Shown: positions 1-10,788, counted from the stretch's first letter. The stretch: DNA of 64,000 nucleotides from JAMHWF01 sp048500255 (GCA_048500255.1 JASNYH010000001.1:434001-498000), one strand, 5' to 3'. The notes: generated by a model not told the origin, from the sequence alone. A program made the numbers and translations.

Positions 1-1142
1 CCGGGCGGCGCCGCCTCGGCGAAGCGCCGCGCCAGTTCGCCCAGCCGCGCCGCGCGCTCTGCGAGCTTGACGAAATCGGGCGCCAGCTCGCTGACGGTGT
101 CGAGCCCCGCGACGGCGCGCGCGCAGGCATCGGCGACGCCGGTCAGCGCGTCGCCGAACGCGGCGTCGCCGGCGCGCTCGTCCCAGCGCAGGCGCAGCGT
201 GCCGCGCAGCTCGCGCCGCGCGCCGGCGGCGGCAAGCCGCAATTCGCGCGCCGCGAGCTCGACGCGTGCCGCGAGCTCCTGCCACGGCAGCAACCCGCGC
301 GCGAGCTGCAGCCCGGCGGCCAGCACGTCGCGCGCGAAGTCGATCAGCTGCGCCGAGCCGAGCGCATGGCCGAGGAACTGCACGCCGGCCTCGGCGAGCT
401 GGTGAGCCTCGTCGAACACGGCCAGCTCGACGCTGGGCAGCAGCTCGGCGACGCCGCTGTCGCGCAGCGCCATATCGGCGAAGAACAGGTGGTGGTTGAC
501 GACGACGAGGTCGGCCGCCATCGCGTCGCGGCGCGCGCGCATCACGTGGCAGTCGCGGTAGTCGGGGCAGTCGCTGCCGAGGCAGTTCTCGCGCGTCGAC
601 GTGACGAGCGGGATCACGGCCGAGCGCTCGTCGAGCCCTTCGAGCTCGGCCAGGTCGCCCGATACCGTCGACAGCGACCACTGCTCGATCTTCGCCAGCG
701 TGCGCAGCGCGCCGCGGTCGGGCAGCTGCGCCGACTGGCGTGCCTGCGTCAGCCGGTGGCGGCACAGATAGCTGGCGCGCCCCTTGAGCAGCGCCACGGC
801 GACGGGCACCTGCAGCGCGTCGCGCAGGCGCGGCAGGTCGCGCAGATAGAGCTGGTCCTGCAGCGTCTTGGTGGCCGTGCTGACGAGCACGCGCGCGCCC
901 GACAGCAGCGCCGGCACGAGGTAGGCGAAGGTCTTACCGATGCCCGTGCCTGCCTCGGCGACGAGCGCATCGCGCGCCTCGATGGCGCGCGCCACCGCCA
1001 GCGCCAGCGCGAGCTGCGACGCGCGCTCGACGTAGCGCTCGTCGGCGCGCGCCAGCTCGCCGTCGGCAGCGAATGCGGCGCGCACGCGCCGCTCGAGCAG
1101 GCTGTCGGCGATCGCGATCTCGGCGGCGGGCGCGCCCGTCAT
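1..1142 (-). CDS. ATP-dependent helicase, DinG/YoaA (XPD-like) family, N-terminal part
   Basis: Superfamily 2 DNA helicase of the Fe-S-containing XPD/DinG group, which unwinds DNA during repair or R-loop removal. The 380 visible codons begin MTGAPAAEIAIADSLLERRV. A Walker A motif reads AEAGTGIGKTFAYLVPALL near residue 55. A cysteine cluster CLGSDCPDYRDC near residues 165-175, with an earlier Cys in SYLCRHRL, fits the [4Fe-4S] domain. VVNHHLFFAD and the DEAH box in AVFDEAHQLAE follow. The gene runs off the left edge, so the C-terminal helicase domain is not seen. Its ATG overlaps the stop of the upstream YdcH-like gene by 4 bp, implying co-transcription. DinG and YoaA cannot be told apart from this half. 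Confidence 0.85.
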   Translation of the reverse strand, partial: MTGAPAAEIAIADSLLERRVRAAFAADGELARADERYVERASQLALALAVARAIEARDALVAEAGTGIGKTFAYLVPALLSGARVLVSTATKTLQDQLYLRDLPRLRDALQVPVAVALLKGRASYLCRHRLTQARQSAQLPDRGALRTLAKIEQWSLSTVSGDLAELEGLDERSAVIPLVTSTRENCLGSDCPDYRDCHVMRARRDAMAADLVVVNHHLFFADMALRDSGVAELLPSVELAVFDEAHQLAEAGVQFLGHALGSAQLIDFARDVLAAGLQLARGLLPWQELAARVELAARELRLAAAGARRELRGTLRLRWDERAGDAAFGDALTGVADACARAVAGLDTVSELAPDFVKLAERAARLGELARRFAEAAPP

Positions 1143-1342
1143 GCGGGCTCGGGCGGCTCGATCTGCAGCTCGAGCGAGACGATCTGGTCGCGCAGCAGCA
1201 GGCGGCGCTTCTTCATGCGCCGCAGCGCCAGTTCGTCGGCCGGTCGCTCGCGCGACGCCTGGTCGATCAGGTTGTCGAGATCGGCATGCTCGATGCGCAG
1301 TTCGATCAGACGGCGCTGCGGCGAGTGCAGGTTTTCTTCCAT
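1139..1342 (-). CDS. YdcH-like small protein (DUF465)
   Basis: Small protein of 67 residues, starting MEENLHSPQRRLIELRIEHA. It has the DUF465/YdcH pattern: a helical N-terminal half and the hallmark basic stretch RRMKKRRLLLRDQI near residues 43-56. The function of the family is not established. The start at 1342 matches the usual length of about 70 residues. An in-frame ATG at 1375 would add 11 residues, and neither start has a clear ribosome-binding site. The stop overlaps the start of the helicase gene by 4 bp, so the two are probably one transcript. Confidence 0.75.
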   Translation of the reverse strand: MEENLHSPQRRLIELRIEHADLDNLIDQASRERPADELALRRMKKRRLLLRDQIVSLELQIEPPEPA

Positions 1343-1463
1343 CGGGCGCGGCGGCGCGGACTCGCCCTTCTGCATAGATGCCGCGCGACGGCGCGCGGAG
1401 CAGCGACTAATGCACGCACAAAATCGCAGGACGGTCCTGCCGCGACGATTATAGTTTTCGACC

Positions 1464-2231
1464 ATGCCCCCTCCCACCTCCGGCTACCGCCTGACTGCCG
1501 CCACCGGCCTGCACCGCGGCGACCGCGCCTACCAGCAGGACCAGGTGCAGATCCTCGCTCATCGCAGCGTGCCGGGCTGCGCCCTCGGCGTGCTCGCCGA
1601 CGGCATGGGCGGCAAGAGCGGCGGCCGCAAGGCGGCCGACCAGGTCATCCTGACGGCGCGCCAGCTCTTCGAGCGCCATGCGCCGAGCCAGGACAGAGCC
1701 GAAGACACGCTCAAGCAGATCGTGCTCGAGGCGCACCTGATGATCAAGCTGACGGCGATCACCGCCGAGGAGGAGCCGCACAGCACGGTCGCCGCGTTCC
1801 TCATCGGCCCGACGCGCGAGTGCGACGTCATCCATGCCGGCGACTCGCGCGTCTATCACTTCCGCGGCGCGCAGATGGTGTCGCGCACCATCGACCACTC
1901 CTACGTGCAGCGCCTGATCGACGAAGGCCAGATCACGGAGGACGAGGCCAACACGCACGCGCAGTCCAACCTGCTGACGGGCTGCCTGGGCACGCAGCAG
2001 GATCCGCCGCTCACGCTGATGCACATCGATCGCCTCGAGCCCGGCGACACGATGCTCGCGTGCAGCGACGGCCTGTGGCACTACTTCACCCCGAAGGAGC
2101 TCGGCGCCATCGTCCATGCGCTGCCGCCGCGCGACGCCAGCGAGATGCTGGTCACGAAGGCGCGCCAGCGCGCCCGCGGCGGCGGCGACAACCTGTCGCT
2201 CGCGCTGGTGCGCGTCGAATCACTGGCCTGA
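1464..2231 (+). CDS. PP2C-family serine/threonine protein phosphatase
   Basis: Cytoplasmic metal-dependent protein phosphatase of 255 residues, a single PP2C domain. The metal-binding motifs are present in order: RAYQQDQ near residue 22, LADGMGGKSGGR near 46, HAGDSRVYHF near 125, ACSDGLWHYF near 195, and GGGDNLSLALV close to the C-terminus. These Asp residues coordinate the two Mn/Mg ions in the family. No membrane segment or sensor domain is attached and no partner kinase lies nearby, so the substrate is unknown. It is divergent from the YdcH/helicase pair and overlaps the 3' end of the convergent exported-protein gene by 12 bp. Confidence 0.9.
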   Translation: MPPPTSGYRLTAATGLHRGDRAYQQDQVQILAHRSVPGCALGVLADGMGGKSGGRKAADQVILTARQLFERHAPSQDRAEDTLKQIVLEAHLMIKLTAITAEEEPHSTVAAFLIGPTRECDVIHAGDSRVYHFRGAQMVSRTIDHSYVQRLIDEGQITEDEANTHAQSNLLTGCLGTQQDPPLTLMHIDRLEPGDTMLACSDGLWHYFTPKELGAIVHALPPRDASEMLVTKARQRARGGGDNLSLALVRVESLA

Positions 2232-2810
2232 CGCGTCGGGCGTCGGCGTCGGCAGCGGCGCCGCCGGCTTGCTGCGCTTCGCGCGCTCGACGTTGCGCCG
2301 CTCGACCTCGGCGCGGTGCGCTGCAGCGGCGCGCTGCTTGGCCTCGAACTCGGCTCGCCGCGCCGCCTCGCGTGCCGCGTCGGGGGCCGGGCGCGCGCGC
2401 GGCGTCTTCGGAGCACGCGGCGTGGCCGACGGGCGCGACGCCGCGGCATCGCGCTCGCGCACGACGACGGCGGCGCTCGCCGCCGGCGGCGCTGCCGCCG
2501 CCTTCTCCTGCTTGCCGCGGATGCGCTCGAGCCGCGCCGCCGCGCGCTCGCGGCGCTCGGTGTCGTCGATCAGCAGCTCCTCGTGGCGCAGTCGCTCGAG
2601 CACGTCGCTGCGCTCGGAGCGCGCAGCATCGAGGCAGCGGTTGACGACGAACTGCGTGCGGCACTCGCGCGCGCGCTCCTGATAGCGGCGCTGCGCCTCG
2701 GCGCGCTCGGCGCGGATGCGCGAGCGTTCGGCGGCCACGTCGATCGCCGCCTGCGCGGCAGACACCGCCAGCGCGGCAGCCAGACAGGCCGCGGCGGTGC
2801 GGATCGTCAT
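2220..2810 (-). CDS. Exported coiled-coil protein, function unknown
   Basis: Predicted periplasmic protein of 196 residues. MTIRTAAACLAAALAVSAAQA is a clear Sec signal peptide with an AQA cleavage site. The mature part is highly charged and helical (repeated ERSRIRAERAEAQRRYQ and RREFEAKQRAAAAH-type segments), suggesting a coiled coil, and ends in a Pro-rich tail. Two cysteines (RECRTQFVVNRCLDAAR, about residues 49 and 58) could form a disulfide. I do not recognise a named family with confidence. The ATG overlaps the zapE stop by 4 bp, making it the last gene of the sucAB-lpd-zapE run; its job need not relate to the TCA cycle. Confidence 0.7.
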   Translation of the reverse strand: MTIRTAAACLAAALAVSAAQAAIDVAAERSRIRAERAEAQRRYQERARECRTQFVVNRCLDAARSERSDVLERLRHEELLIDDTERRERAAARLERIRGKQEKAAAAPPAASAAVVVRERDAAASRPSATPRAPKTPRARPAPDAAREAARRAEFEAKQRAAAAHRAEVERRNVERAKRSKPAAPLPTPTPDASGQ

Positions 2811-3904
2811 GTCAAGCCGGTGTCGACGTCGCGGCGCGCCTGCGCGAGGAACTCGGCCGACTGCATCTCGACCAGCCGCGACACGGTACGCGCGAACTCG
2901 TGCGCCAGCGGCCCCTCGACGTAGAGCTGCTCGGGCGGCACCTCGGCCGACACGATGAACTTCACGCGACGATCGTACAGGACGTCGACGAGCAAGGTGA
3001 AGCGGCGCGCCTCCGACGCGAGGCGCGGCGTCATCTGCGGCACGTTCGACAGCAGCAGCGTGTGGAACTGCGACGCCAGCTCGATGTAGTCGCTCTGCGA
3101 GCGCGGTCCGCCGCACAGCTCGCGGAAGTCGAACCACACCGCGCCGCCGGCGCGCCGCCGCGCGCGCAGCTGGCGATGCTCGATGTGCAGCACCGGGTCG
3201 TCCTCGCGCATCTCGGCCAAGCGCCCGAAGGCCTCGTTCATCGCCGCATCGGCGTCGGCGCCGAGCGGCGCGTGATAGAGCTGCACCTGCTCGAGCGCGC
3301 GCTGCCGGTAGTCGACGCCGTTGTCGACGTTGACGATGTTCAGGTGCTCCTTGAGCAGCGCGATCGCCGGCAGGATGCGCTCGCGATGCAGCCCGTTCGG
3401 ATACAGCTCCTCGGGGTGGAAGTTCGACGTCGTCACGATGCCGACGCGGTGCGCGAACAGCGCCTGCAGCAGCCGATGCAGGATCATCGCGTCGGTGACG
3501 TCGGAGACGTGGAACTCGTCGAGGCAGATCAACCGGTGGCGCCGAGCGATGCGCCGCCCCAGCTCGACCAGCGGGTCGACCGTTCCCTTGAGCTCCTGCA
3601 GCTCGCGGTGCACCTCGCGCATGAACTCGTGGAAGTGCAGCCGCGTCTTGCGCAGCAGCGGCACCTCGTTGAAGAAGCAGTCCATCAGGAAGCTCTTGCC
3701 GCGCCCGACGCCGCCGTACATGTAGACGCCGCGCGGGATCGGCGAGCGCACCAGCAGCTTGGTGATCGTGTTGCTGCGGCGCGCCTTGTAGGCCACCCAT
3801 TCGTCACGGCAACGCTCGAGCGCGCGCACCGCGCGCCGCTGCGCCGGATCGCTCTGGTAGCCCCGCTCGGCGAGGAGTGCCTCGTAGGCGGCGGTGACGC
3901 TCAA
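2807..3904 (-). CDS. zapE: Cell division protein ZapE (AFG1-like ATPase)
   Basis: AAA+ ATPase of the AFG1/ZapE family; in E. coli ZapE destabilises FtsZ polymers and supports division under stress. Walker A reads GGVGRGKSFLMDCFF near residue 66 and Walker B RLICLDEFHVSD near 128, followed by the family segments HFHEFMREVH and TTSNFHPEELYPNGL. At 365 residues it is close to the E. coli length (about 375). The likely start is TTG at 3904 (MSVTAAYEALLAERGYQ): no ATG lies in the right place, and the lpd stop is 17 bp upstream. It follows lpd in the same direction, an order common in Burkholderiales, so it is probably carried on the sucAB-lpd transcript. Confidence 0.9.
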   Translation of the reverse strand: MSVTAAYEALLAERGYQSDPAQRRAVRALERCRDEWVAYKARRSNTITKLLVRSPIPRGVYMYGGVGRGKSFLMDCFFNEVPLLRKTRLHFHEFMREVHRELQELKGTVDPLVELGRRIARRHRLICLDEFHVSDVTDAMILHRLLQALFAHRVGIVTTSNFHPEELYPNGLHRERILPAIALLKEHLNIVNVDNGVDYRQRALEQVQLYHAPLGADADAAMNEAFGRLAEMREDDPVLHIEHRQLRARRRAGGAVWFDFRELCGGPRSQSDYIELASQFHTLLLSNVPQMTPRLASEARRFTLLVDVLYDRRVKFIVSAEVPPEQLYVEGPLAHEFARTVSRLVEMQSAEFLAQARRDVDTGLT

Positions 3905-3921
3905 GATCCGCCCGGCTGCCT

Positions 3922-5352
3922 TCAGAAGTTGAGCGTGCGCTTGTCGACGGCGAGCGCCGCCTCCTTCGTGGCCTCGCTCAGGCTCGGGTGGGCATGGCAG
4001 ATGCGCGCGATGTCCTCGGCGCTCGCCTTGAACTCCATCGCGACGACGGCCTCGGCGATCAGCTCGCCGGCCATCGGCCCGACGATGTGCACGCCGAGGA
4101 TCTCGTCCGTCGCCGCATCGGCAAGGAACTTGACCAAGCCGGCAGTGTCGCCGAGCGCGCGCGCGCGGCCGTTGGCGGCGAACGGGAAGCTGCCCGCCTT
4201 GTAGGCCCGGCCCGACGCCTTGAGCTGCTGCTCGGTGCGGCCGACCCAGGCGATCTCGGGCGACGTGTAGATGACCCACGGGATCGTCGCGAACTCGACG
4301 TGCGGATGCTGGCCGGCGATGCGCTCGGCGACGGCGACGCCCTCCTCCTCGGCCTTGTGCGCGAGCATCGGCCCGCGCACGACGTCGCCGACCGCCCAAA
4401 CGCCCGGCAGGTTGGTGCGGCAGGCCTCGTCGACGACGATCGCGCCGCGCTCGTCGAGCTGCAGGCCGACGGCTTCGGCGTTCAGGCCGGCCGTGTTGGG
4501 CACGCGGCCGATCGAGACGATCAGCTTGTCGAACTGCGCCGTCTTCGCCTCGCCGCCCGCCGCGGCATACGCCAGCGAGACGCCCTTCTTCGACACCTTG
4601 ACCTCGGAGATGGCGACGCCCAGCTCGAACTTCAGGCCCTGCTTGGTCAGCGCCTTGTGCGCCTCCTTGGCGATCTGCTCGTCGGCCGCGCCGAGGAAGG
4701 CGGGCAGCGCTTCGAGCACCGTCACGTCGGCGCCGAGGCGGCGCCACACCGAGCCGAGCTCGAGGCCGACGACGCCAGCGCCGATCACGCCCAGGCGCTT
4801 GGGCACGGCCGGGATGCGCAGCGCGCCGTCGTTCGACAGGATCGTCTCCTCGTCGAACGGCGCGCCCTGCAGGGCGCGCGCGTTCGAGCCGGTGGCAACG
4901 ATGACGTGGCGCGCGACCAGCGTCTCGTTCGTCGCGCCGGCGACGGCGATCTCCCAGCCGCCTTCGCGCGCCTTGGCGAAGGAGCCGCGGCCGTGGAAGA
5001 AGGTGACCTTGTTCTTCTTGAACAGGTAGAGGATGCCGTCGTTGCTCTGCTTGACGATCGTGTCCTTGCGGCCGATCAGCTTGGCCAGGTCGAGCCCCAG
5101 CCCCTGCACCGTGATGCCGTGCGCCGCGAAGTGCTTGCCTGCGTGCTCGTAATGCTCCGACGACTGCAGCAGCGCCTTCGACGGGATGCAGCCGATGTTG
5201 GTGCAGGTGCCGCCGGGCGCCGGGCCTCCGGCGGCGTTCTTCCATTCGTCGATGCACGCCGTGGCGTAGCCGAGCTGCGCGGCGCGGATCGCCGCGATGT
5301 AGCCGCCCGGGCCGGCACCGATGACGACGACGTCGTAAACCTTCTCGCTCAT
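3922..5352 (-). CDS. lpdA: Dihydrolipoyl dehydrogenase (E3 of 2-oxoglutarate dehydrogenase)
   Basis: FAD-dependent E3 subunit that reoxidises the dihydrolipoyl group of SucB and passes electrons to NAD+. The 476 residues show the FAD motif VVIGAGPGGYIAAI (about 9-22), the redox disulfide pair in GGTCTNIGCIPSK (Cys50 and Cys55), the NAD-binding GAGVVGLELGSVW near residue 190, and the C-terminal catalytic HAHPSLSEA (His/Glu pair near 455). It lacks the N-terminal lipoyl domain found in some E3 proteins. It lies 10 bp downstream of sucB, so it is the dedicated E3 of this operon, although it may also serve pyruvate dehydrogenase. Confidence 0.97.
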   Translation of the reverse strand: MSEKVYDVVVIGAGPGGYIAAIRAAQLGYATACIDEWKNAAGGPAPGGTCTNIGCIPSKALLQSSEHYEHAGKHFAAHGITVQGLGLDLAKLIGRKDTIVKQSNDGILYLFKKNKVTFFHGRGSFAKAREGGWEIAVAGATNETLVARHVIVATGSNARALQGAPFDEETILSNDGALRIPAVPKRLGVIGAGVVGLELGSVWRRLGADVTVLEALPAFLGAADEQIAKEAHKALTKQGLKFELGVAISEVKVSKKGVSLAYAAAGGEAKTAQFDKLIVSIGRVPNTAGLNAEAVGLQLDERGAIVVDEACRTNLPGVWAVGDVVRGPMLAHKAEEEGVAVAERIAGQHPHVEFATIPWVIYTSPEIAWVGRTEQQLKASGRAYKAGSFPFAANGRARALGDTAGLVKFLADAATDEILGVHIVGPMAGELIAEAVVAMEFKASAEDIARICHAHPSLSEATKEAALAVDKRTLNF

Positions 5353-5362
5353 GGCCGCCCCT

Positions 5363-6637
<1,275 letters not shown>

Positions 6638-6704
6638 TGGAGTCTTTCGGTGTGTGGGGCGGCGTGCCGCCGCGCGCGGGCGCGGCAGCACGGCCTGCTT
6701 GGCG

Positions 6705-9563
6705 TCACTTCGTGAGAACGAAGCCCTTGAGCTTGCCGAAGGCCTGCTCGAGCAACGCCTTCTGCTGGTCCTGGTGCAAGTGGGCGTAGCCGACGGCCGG
6801 CGATGCCGACGGCGGGCGGCCGGCATAGCCGAGCTTCTGGCCGTCGTTCATGTTCTCGTGGATGTAGTGCTGCACGAAGAACCAGGCGCCCTGGTTCTGC
6901 GGCTCGTCCTGGCACCACACGATCTCCGTCACGTTGGGGAAGCGCTTGAGCTCGGCGGCGAACGCCTTGTGCGGGAACGGATAGAGCTGCTCGATGCGCA
7001 CGACGGCGACGTCCCAGGCCTTGCGCTCGTCGCGGCGCTTGATGAGCTCGTAGGCCACCTTGCCCGAGCAGGCGACGACGCGTTTGACTTTCTCGGGCTC
7101 GATCTCGGCGCGCAGCGGGCCGATCACGGTGCGGAAGTCGCCGCGCGTGAACTCGGTGAGCGGCGACGTCGCGTCCTTGGCGCGCAGCAGCGACTTGGGC
7201 GTCATGATGACGAGCGGCTTGCGGAACATGCGCACCATCTGACGCCGCAACAGGTGGAAGATCTGGCTCGCCGACGTCGGCTGGCAGACCTGCATGTTGT
7301 TGTCGGCCGCGAGCTGCATGAAGCGCTCGAGGCGTGCCGACGAGTGCTCGGGGCCCTGGCCCTCGTAGCCGTGCGGCAGCATCAGCACGATGCCGTTGGC
7401 GCGGCCCCACTTGACCTCGCCCGACGCGATGAACTGGTCGATCACGACCTGCGCGCCGTTGGCGAAGTCGCCGAACTGCGCCTCCCAGATCGTCAGCGTG
7501 TTCGGGTCGGCGCTGGCGTAGCCGTACTCGAAGCCGAGCACCGCCTCCTCCGACAGGATGGAGTCGATGACGACGAACGGCGCCTGGTTCTCGGCCACGT
7601 TCTCGAGCGGGATGTAGGTACCGACGTCCCACTTCTCGCGCTTCTGATCGTGAAGCACGGCGTGCCGGTGCGTGAACGTGCCGCGGCCGCAGTCCTCGCC
7701 CGAAAGGCGCACCGGGTAGCCGCTGGCGACGAGCGACGCGAACGCCAGATGCTCGCCCATGCCCCAGTCGACGTTGATCTCGCCGCGGCCCATCGCGGCA
7801 CGGTCGGTCAGCACCTTGTCGACCAGCGGATGCGACTTGAAGTCCTTGGGCACCGTCGTGATGCGCTCGGCCAGGCGCCGGATCTCGGCCAGCGGCAGCG
7901 CCGTGTCGGCCGCGTCGGTCCACTTGCGCCCGAGGTACGCCGTCCAGTCGACGGCGTATTTGCTCTTGAAGTTGGTGAGCACCGGGTCGACGGTGTGTTT
8001 GCCGGCGTCCATCGCGGCGCGGTAGGTCTTGACCATCGCGTCGGCGTCGCCCTCGGCGACGAGGCCTTGCGCGGCGAGCCGGTCGGCATAGAGCTTGCGC
8101 GTGCCGGGGTGCACGGCGATCTTCTTGTACATCAGCGGCTGCGTCAGGCTCGGCGTGTCCTGCTCGTTGTGGCCGAGCTTGCGGAAACACACGATGTCGA
8201 CCACGACGTCCTTGCGGAACTCCTGCCGGTAGTCGAGCGCGAGCTGCGTGCAGTAGACGACGGCGTCGGGATCGTCGCCGTTGACGTGCAGCACCGGCGC
8301 CTCGATCATCTTGACGACGTCGGTGCAGTACAGCGTCGAGCGCGTGTCGCGCGGGTCGCTGGTCGTGAAGCCGATCTGGTTGTTGATGACGATGTGCAGC
8401 GTGCCGCCGGTGTAGTAGCCGCGCGTCTGCGCGAGCGCCAGTGTCTCCATCACGACGCCCTGGCCGGCGAAGGCGGCGTCGCCGTGCACCAGCACGGGCA
8501 GCACCGCGTTGCCCGTCTTGTCGCCGCGGCGGTCGAGGCGCGCCTTGACCGAGCCCTCGACGACCGGGTTGACGATCTCGAGGTGCGACGGGTTGAACGC
8601 CAGGCTCAGGTGCACCGGGCCGCCGACGGTCGACACGTCGCTCGAGAAGCCCTGGTGATACTTGACGTCGCCCGACGGCAGGCTCTCGGCGGCCGTGTGG
8701 TCGAACTCGGAGAACAGGTCCTTCGGCGTCTTGCCGAGCGTGTTGACGAGCACGTTCAGGCGCCCGCGGTGCGCCATGCCGATGACGATCTCCTGCACGC
8801 CCTTCTCGCCGGCGCGCTGCACGACCTCGTCCATCGACGCGATGAAGCTCTCGCCGCCCTCGAGCGAGAAGCGCTTCTGGCCGACGTACTTGGTGTGCAG
8901 GTAGCGCTCGAGGCCCTCGGCGGCGGTCAGACGGCCGAGGATGTGGCGGCGCTTGTCGGCGTCGAAGGTCGGCTTTGAGCGCGTGCTCTCGAGCCGCTGC
9001 TGCCACCAGCGCTTCTCGGCCGGATCCGTGATGTGCATGAACTCGGCGCCGATCGTGCCGCAGTAGGTGTCGCGCAGTGCCTGCACGATGTCGCGCAGCG
9101 TCATCTGCTCGGCGGTCGTGAAATAGGTGTTCGCCGCGCTGAACACGATGTCCATATCGGACTCGGTCAGGTCGTAGAACGCCGGCTCGAGTTCGGGGAT
9201 CTTGGGCCGCTCGGTGCGCTTGAGCGGGTCGAGATCGGCCCAGCGCGAGCCGAGGAAGCGATACGCCGCGATCAGCGACTGGACGTGGACCTGCTTGCGC
9301 GCGACGGCGAGGTCGGCGCTGCTGGCACGCTGGCCGAACGCATTGGCCTTGGCGCGCTGCGCGAACGACTCGACGACGGGCGCGTGCGGCACGTCGCGGG
9401 CATTGCTGCCGTCGACGGCGGGGACGTTCTGCAGGGCGTCGAAGTAGGCGCGCCAGTTGTCGGGCACCGAGCCGGGATTGTCGAGATAGGCCTCGTACAT
9501 CTCCTCGACATAGGCGGCATTGCCGCCGAACAGGTACGAGTTCGACCTGTGCTGCTGCATCAT
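6705..9563 (-). CDS. sucA: 2-oxoglutarate dehydrogenase E1 (thiamine diphosphate dependent)
   Basis: Decarboxylates 2-oxoglutarate and succinylates the SucB lipoyl group, a committed TCA-cycle step. The 952 residues include the N-terminal E1o segment SNSYLFGGNAAYVEEMYEAY, which binds the rest of the complex, and family blocks such as GMAHRGRLNVLVN, HGDAAFAGQGVVMETL and NNQIGFTTSDPRDTRST. The C-terminal half carries the transketolase-like region (GRGTFTHRHAVLHDQ, EFGYASADPNTLTIWEAQFGD-like blocks). Two ATGs are adjacent at 9563 and 9560; AAGGTGAG lies about 7 bases before the first. It is the first gene of the sucA-sucB-lpd-zapE run. The 244 bp before it contain no gene. Confidence 0.97.
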   Translation of the reverse strand: MMQQHRSNSYLFGGNAAYVEEMYEAYLDNPGSVPDNWRAYFDALQNVPAVDGSNARDVPHAPVVESFAQRAKANAFGQRASSADLAVARKQVHVQSLIAAYRFLGSRWADLDPLKRTERPKIPELEPAFYDLTESDMDIVFSAANTYFTTAEQMTLRDIVQALRDTYCGTIGAEFMHITDPAEKRWWQQRLESTRSKPTFDADKRRHILGRLTAAEGLERYLHTKYVGQKRFSLEGGESFIASMDEVVQRAGEKGVQEIVIGMAHRGRLNVLVNTLGKTPKDLFSEFDHTAAESLPSGDVKYHQGFSSDVSTVGGPVHLSLAFNPSHLEIVNPVVEGSVKARLDRRGDKTGNAVLPVLVHGDAAFAGQGVVMETLALAQTRGYYTGGTLHIVINNQIGFTTSDPRDTRSTLYCTDVVKMIEAPVLHVNGDDPDAVVYCTQLALDYRQEFRKDVVVDIVCFRKLGHNEQDTPSLTQPLMYKKIAVHPGTRKLYADRLAAQGLVAEGDADAMVKTYRAAMDAGKHTVDPVLTNFKSKYAVDWTAYLGRKWTDAADTALPLAEIRRLAERITTVPKDFKSHPLVDKVLTDRAAMGRGEINVDWGMGEHLAFASLVASGYPVRLSGEDCGRGTFTHRHAVLHDQKREKWDVGTYIPLENVAENQAPFVVIDSILSEEAVLGFEYGYASADPNTLTIWEAQFGDFANGAQVVIDQFIASGEVKWGRANGIVLMLPHGYEGQGPEHSSARLERFMQLAADNNMQVCQPTSASQIFHLLRRQMVRMFRKPLVIMTPKSLLRAKDATSPLTEFTRGDFRTVIGPLRAEIEPEKVKRVVACSGKVAYELIKRRDERKAWDVAVVRIEQLYPFPHKAFAAELKRFPNVTEIVWCQDEPQNQGAWFFVQHYIHENMNDGQKLGYAGRPPSASPAVGYAHLHQDQQKALLEQAFGKLKGFVLTK

Positions 9564-9716
9564 CTCTCGCTCACCTTTCGCCCCGGTTTCCAGGGCTCCG
9601 ATGGGGTTTTCACACCTTCCGCGGCCCGGCTCGACCGGTTGGCGGATTGCGACCCGCCTTGCTGAGACACCAGAACAGCAAGGGGACGGGAAGGACCTCA
9701 GGGAATCACGCCCGCG

Positions 9717-9725
9717 ACTGTAGCA
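9717..9725 (-). promoter_or_regulatory. Possible extended -10 promoter for sucA
   Basis: On the minus strand TGC-TACAGT reads as an extended -10 element about 150 bases before the sucA start, giving a long untranslated leader. No convincing -35 was seen. This is the only reasonable candidate in the 9564-9807 gap and is tentative. Confidence 0.25.
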
Positions 9726-9807
9726 CCGCACCGCGATGCGGGTGGCGCAGGATGGCGCTGCCGACGCGGCCTTGTTCGTGCCGCGCCACAGCCGTGTCAG
9801 CCTCGTG

Positions 9808-10788
9808 TCAGGCGCGTGCGCAAACGCGCTCGCGCGCGGCGTCGTATTCGGCCTGCAGCCGCTCGACGAGCGCGCCCGCCGGCACGACGCCCTCGATCGC
9901 GGCGATGCCCTGGCCGCAGCCCCAGATGTCCTTCCACGCCTTGCGGCTGCCGCCGCTGCCGAAGTCCATCTTGCTCGGATCGCTCTCGGGCAGGTGGTCG
10001 GGGTCGAGGCCGGCCGCGACGATGGAGCCGCGCAGGTAGTTGCCGTGCACGCCGGTGAACAGGCTCGAGTAGACGATGTCGGCGCTCGTGCTGTCGACGA
10101 TCATCTGCTTGTAGCCCTCGGCCGCGCGCGCCTCGTGCGTGGCGATGAAGGCCGAGCCGACGTAGGCGAAGTCGGCGCCCATCGCCTGCGCGGCGAGCAC
10201 GGCGTCGCCGGTGGCGATGGCGCCGCTGAGCGCGAGCGGCCCGCCGAACCAGCGGCGGATCTCCTGCACGAGTGCGAACGGGCTGGTCGTGCCGGCGTGG
10301 CCGCCGGCGCCGGCGGCGACGGCGATCAGGCCGTCGGCGCCCTTCTCGATCGCCTTGCGTGCGAAGCGGTCGTCGATGACGTCGTGCAGCACGATGCCAC
10401 CCCAGCCGTGCACCGCGTCGTTGACGTCGGTGCGCGCGCCGAGCGACGTGATGACGATCGGCACTTTGTAGCGCGCACACACGGCGAGGTCGTGATCGAG
10501 CCGGTCGTTGCTCTTGTGCACGATCTGGTTGATCGCGAACGGCGCGGCGGGGCGGTCCGGGTGCTCGCGGTCGTGCGCGGCCAGCGTCTCGGTGATCTCG
10601 GCCAGCCAGGCGTCGAGCTGCTCGGCCGGGCGCGCATTGAGCGCCGGCATCGCTCCGACGACGCCCGAGGTGCACTGCGCGACGACGAGCCTCGGGTTGC
10701 TGATGATGAACAGCGGCGCGCCGATCACGGGCAGGCGCAGCCTTTGCAGCGCGCCGGGCAGCGGCGCGCGGGGAGCGGCGGCCCGCAT
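9808..10788 (-). CDS. Nitronate monooxygenase-like FMN flavoprotein (2-nitropropane dioxygenase family)
   Basis: FMN-dependent TIM-barrel enzyme of 326 residues in the NMO/2-nitropropane dioxygenase family. Family members oxidise alkyl nitronates, but many flank fatty-acid genes without a proven substrate. The N-terminus reads LPVIGAPLFIISNPRLVVAQ. Glycine-rich phosphate-binding segments AVAAGAGGHAGTTSPFALVQEI and GAIATGDAVLAAQAMGADFAYVGSAFIAT lie near residues 175 and 205. The stop of the upstream acyl-CoA dehydrogenase overlaps this start by one base (TGATG), so translation is probably coupled. The genomic link to ETF and an acyl-CoA dehydrogenase suggests a role in acyl or enoyl metabolism rather than nitroalkane detoxification; that is inference. 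Confidence 0.85.
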   Translation of the reverse strand: MRAAAPRAPLPGALQRLRLPVIGAPLFIISNPRLVVAQCTSGVVGAMPALNARPAEQLDAWLAEITETLAAHDREHPDRPAAPFAINQIVHKSNDRLDHDLAVCARYKVPIVITSLGARTDVNDAVHGWGGIVLHDVIDDRFARKAIEKGADGLIAVAAGAGGHAGTTSPFALVQEIRRWFGGPLALSGAIATGDAVLAAQAMGADFAYVGSAFIATHEARAAEGYKQMIVDSTSADIVYSSLFTGVHGNYLRGSIVAAGLDPDHLPESDPSKMDFGSGGSRKAWKDIWGCGQGIAAIEGVVPAGALVERLQAEYDAARERVCARA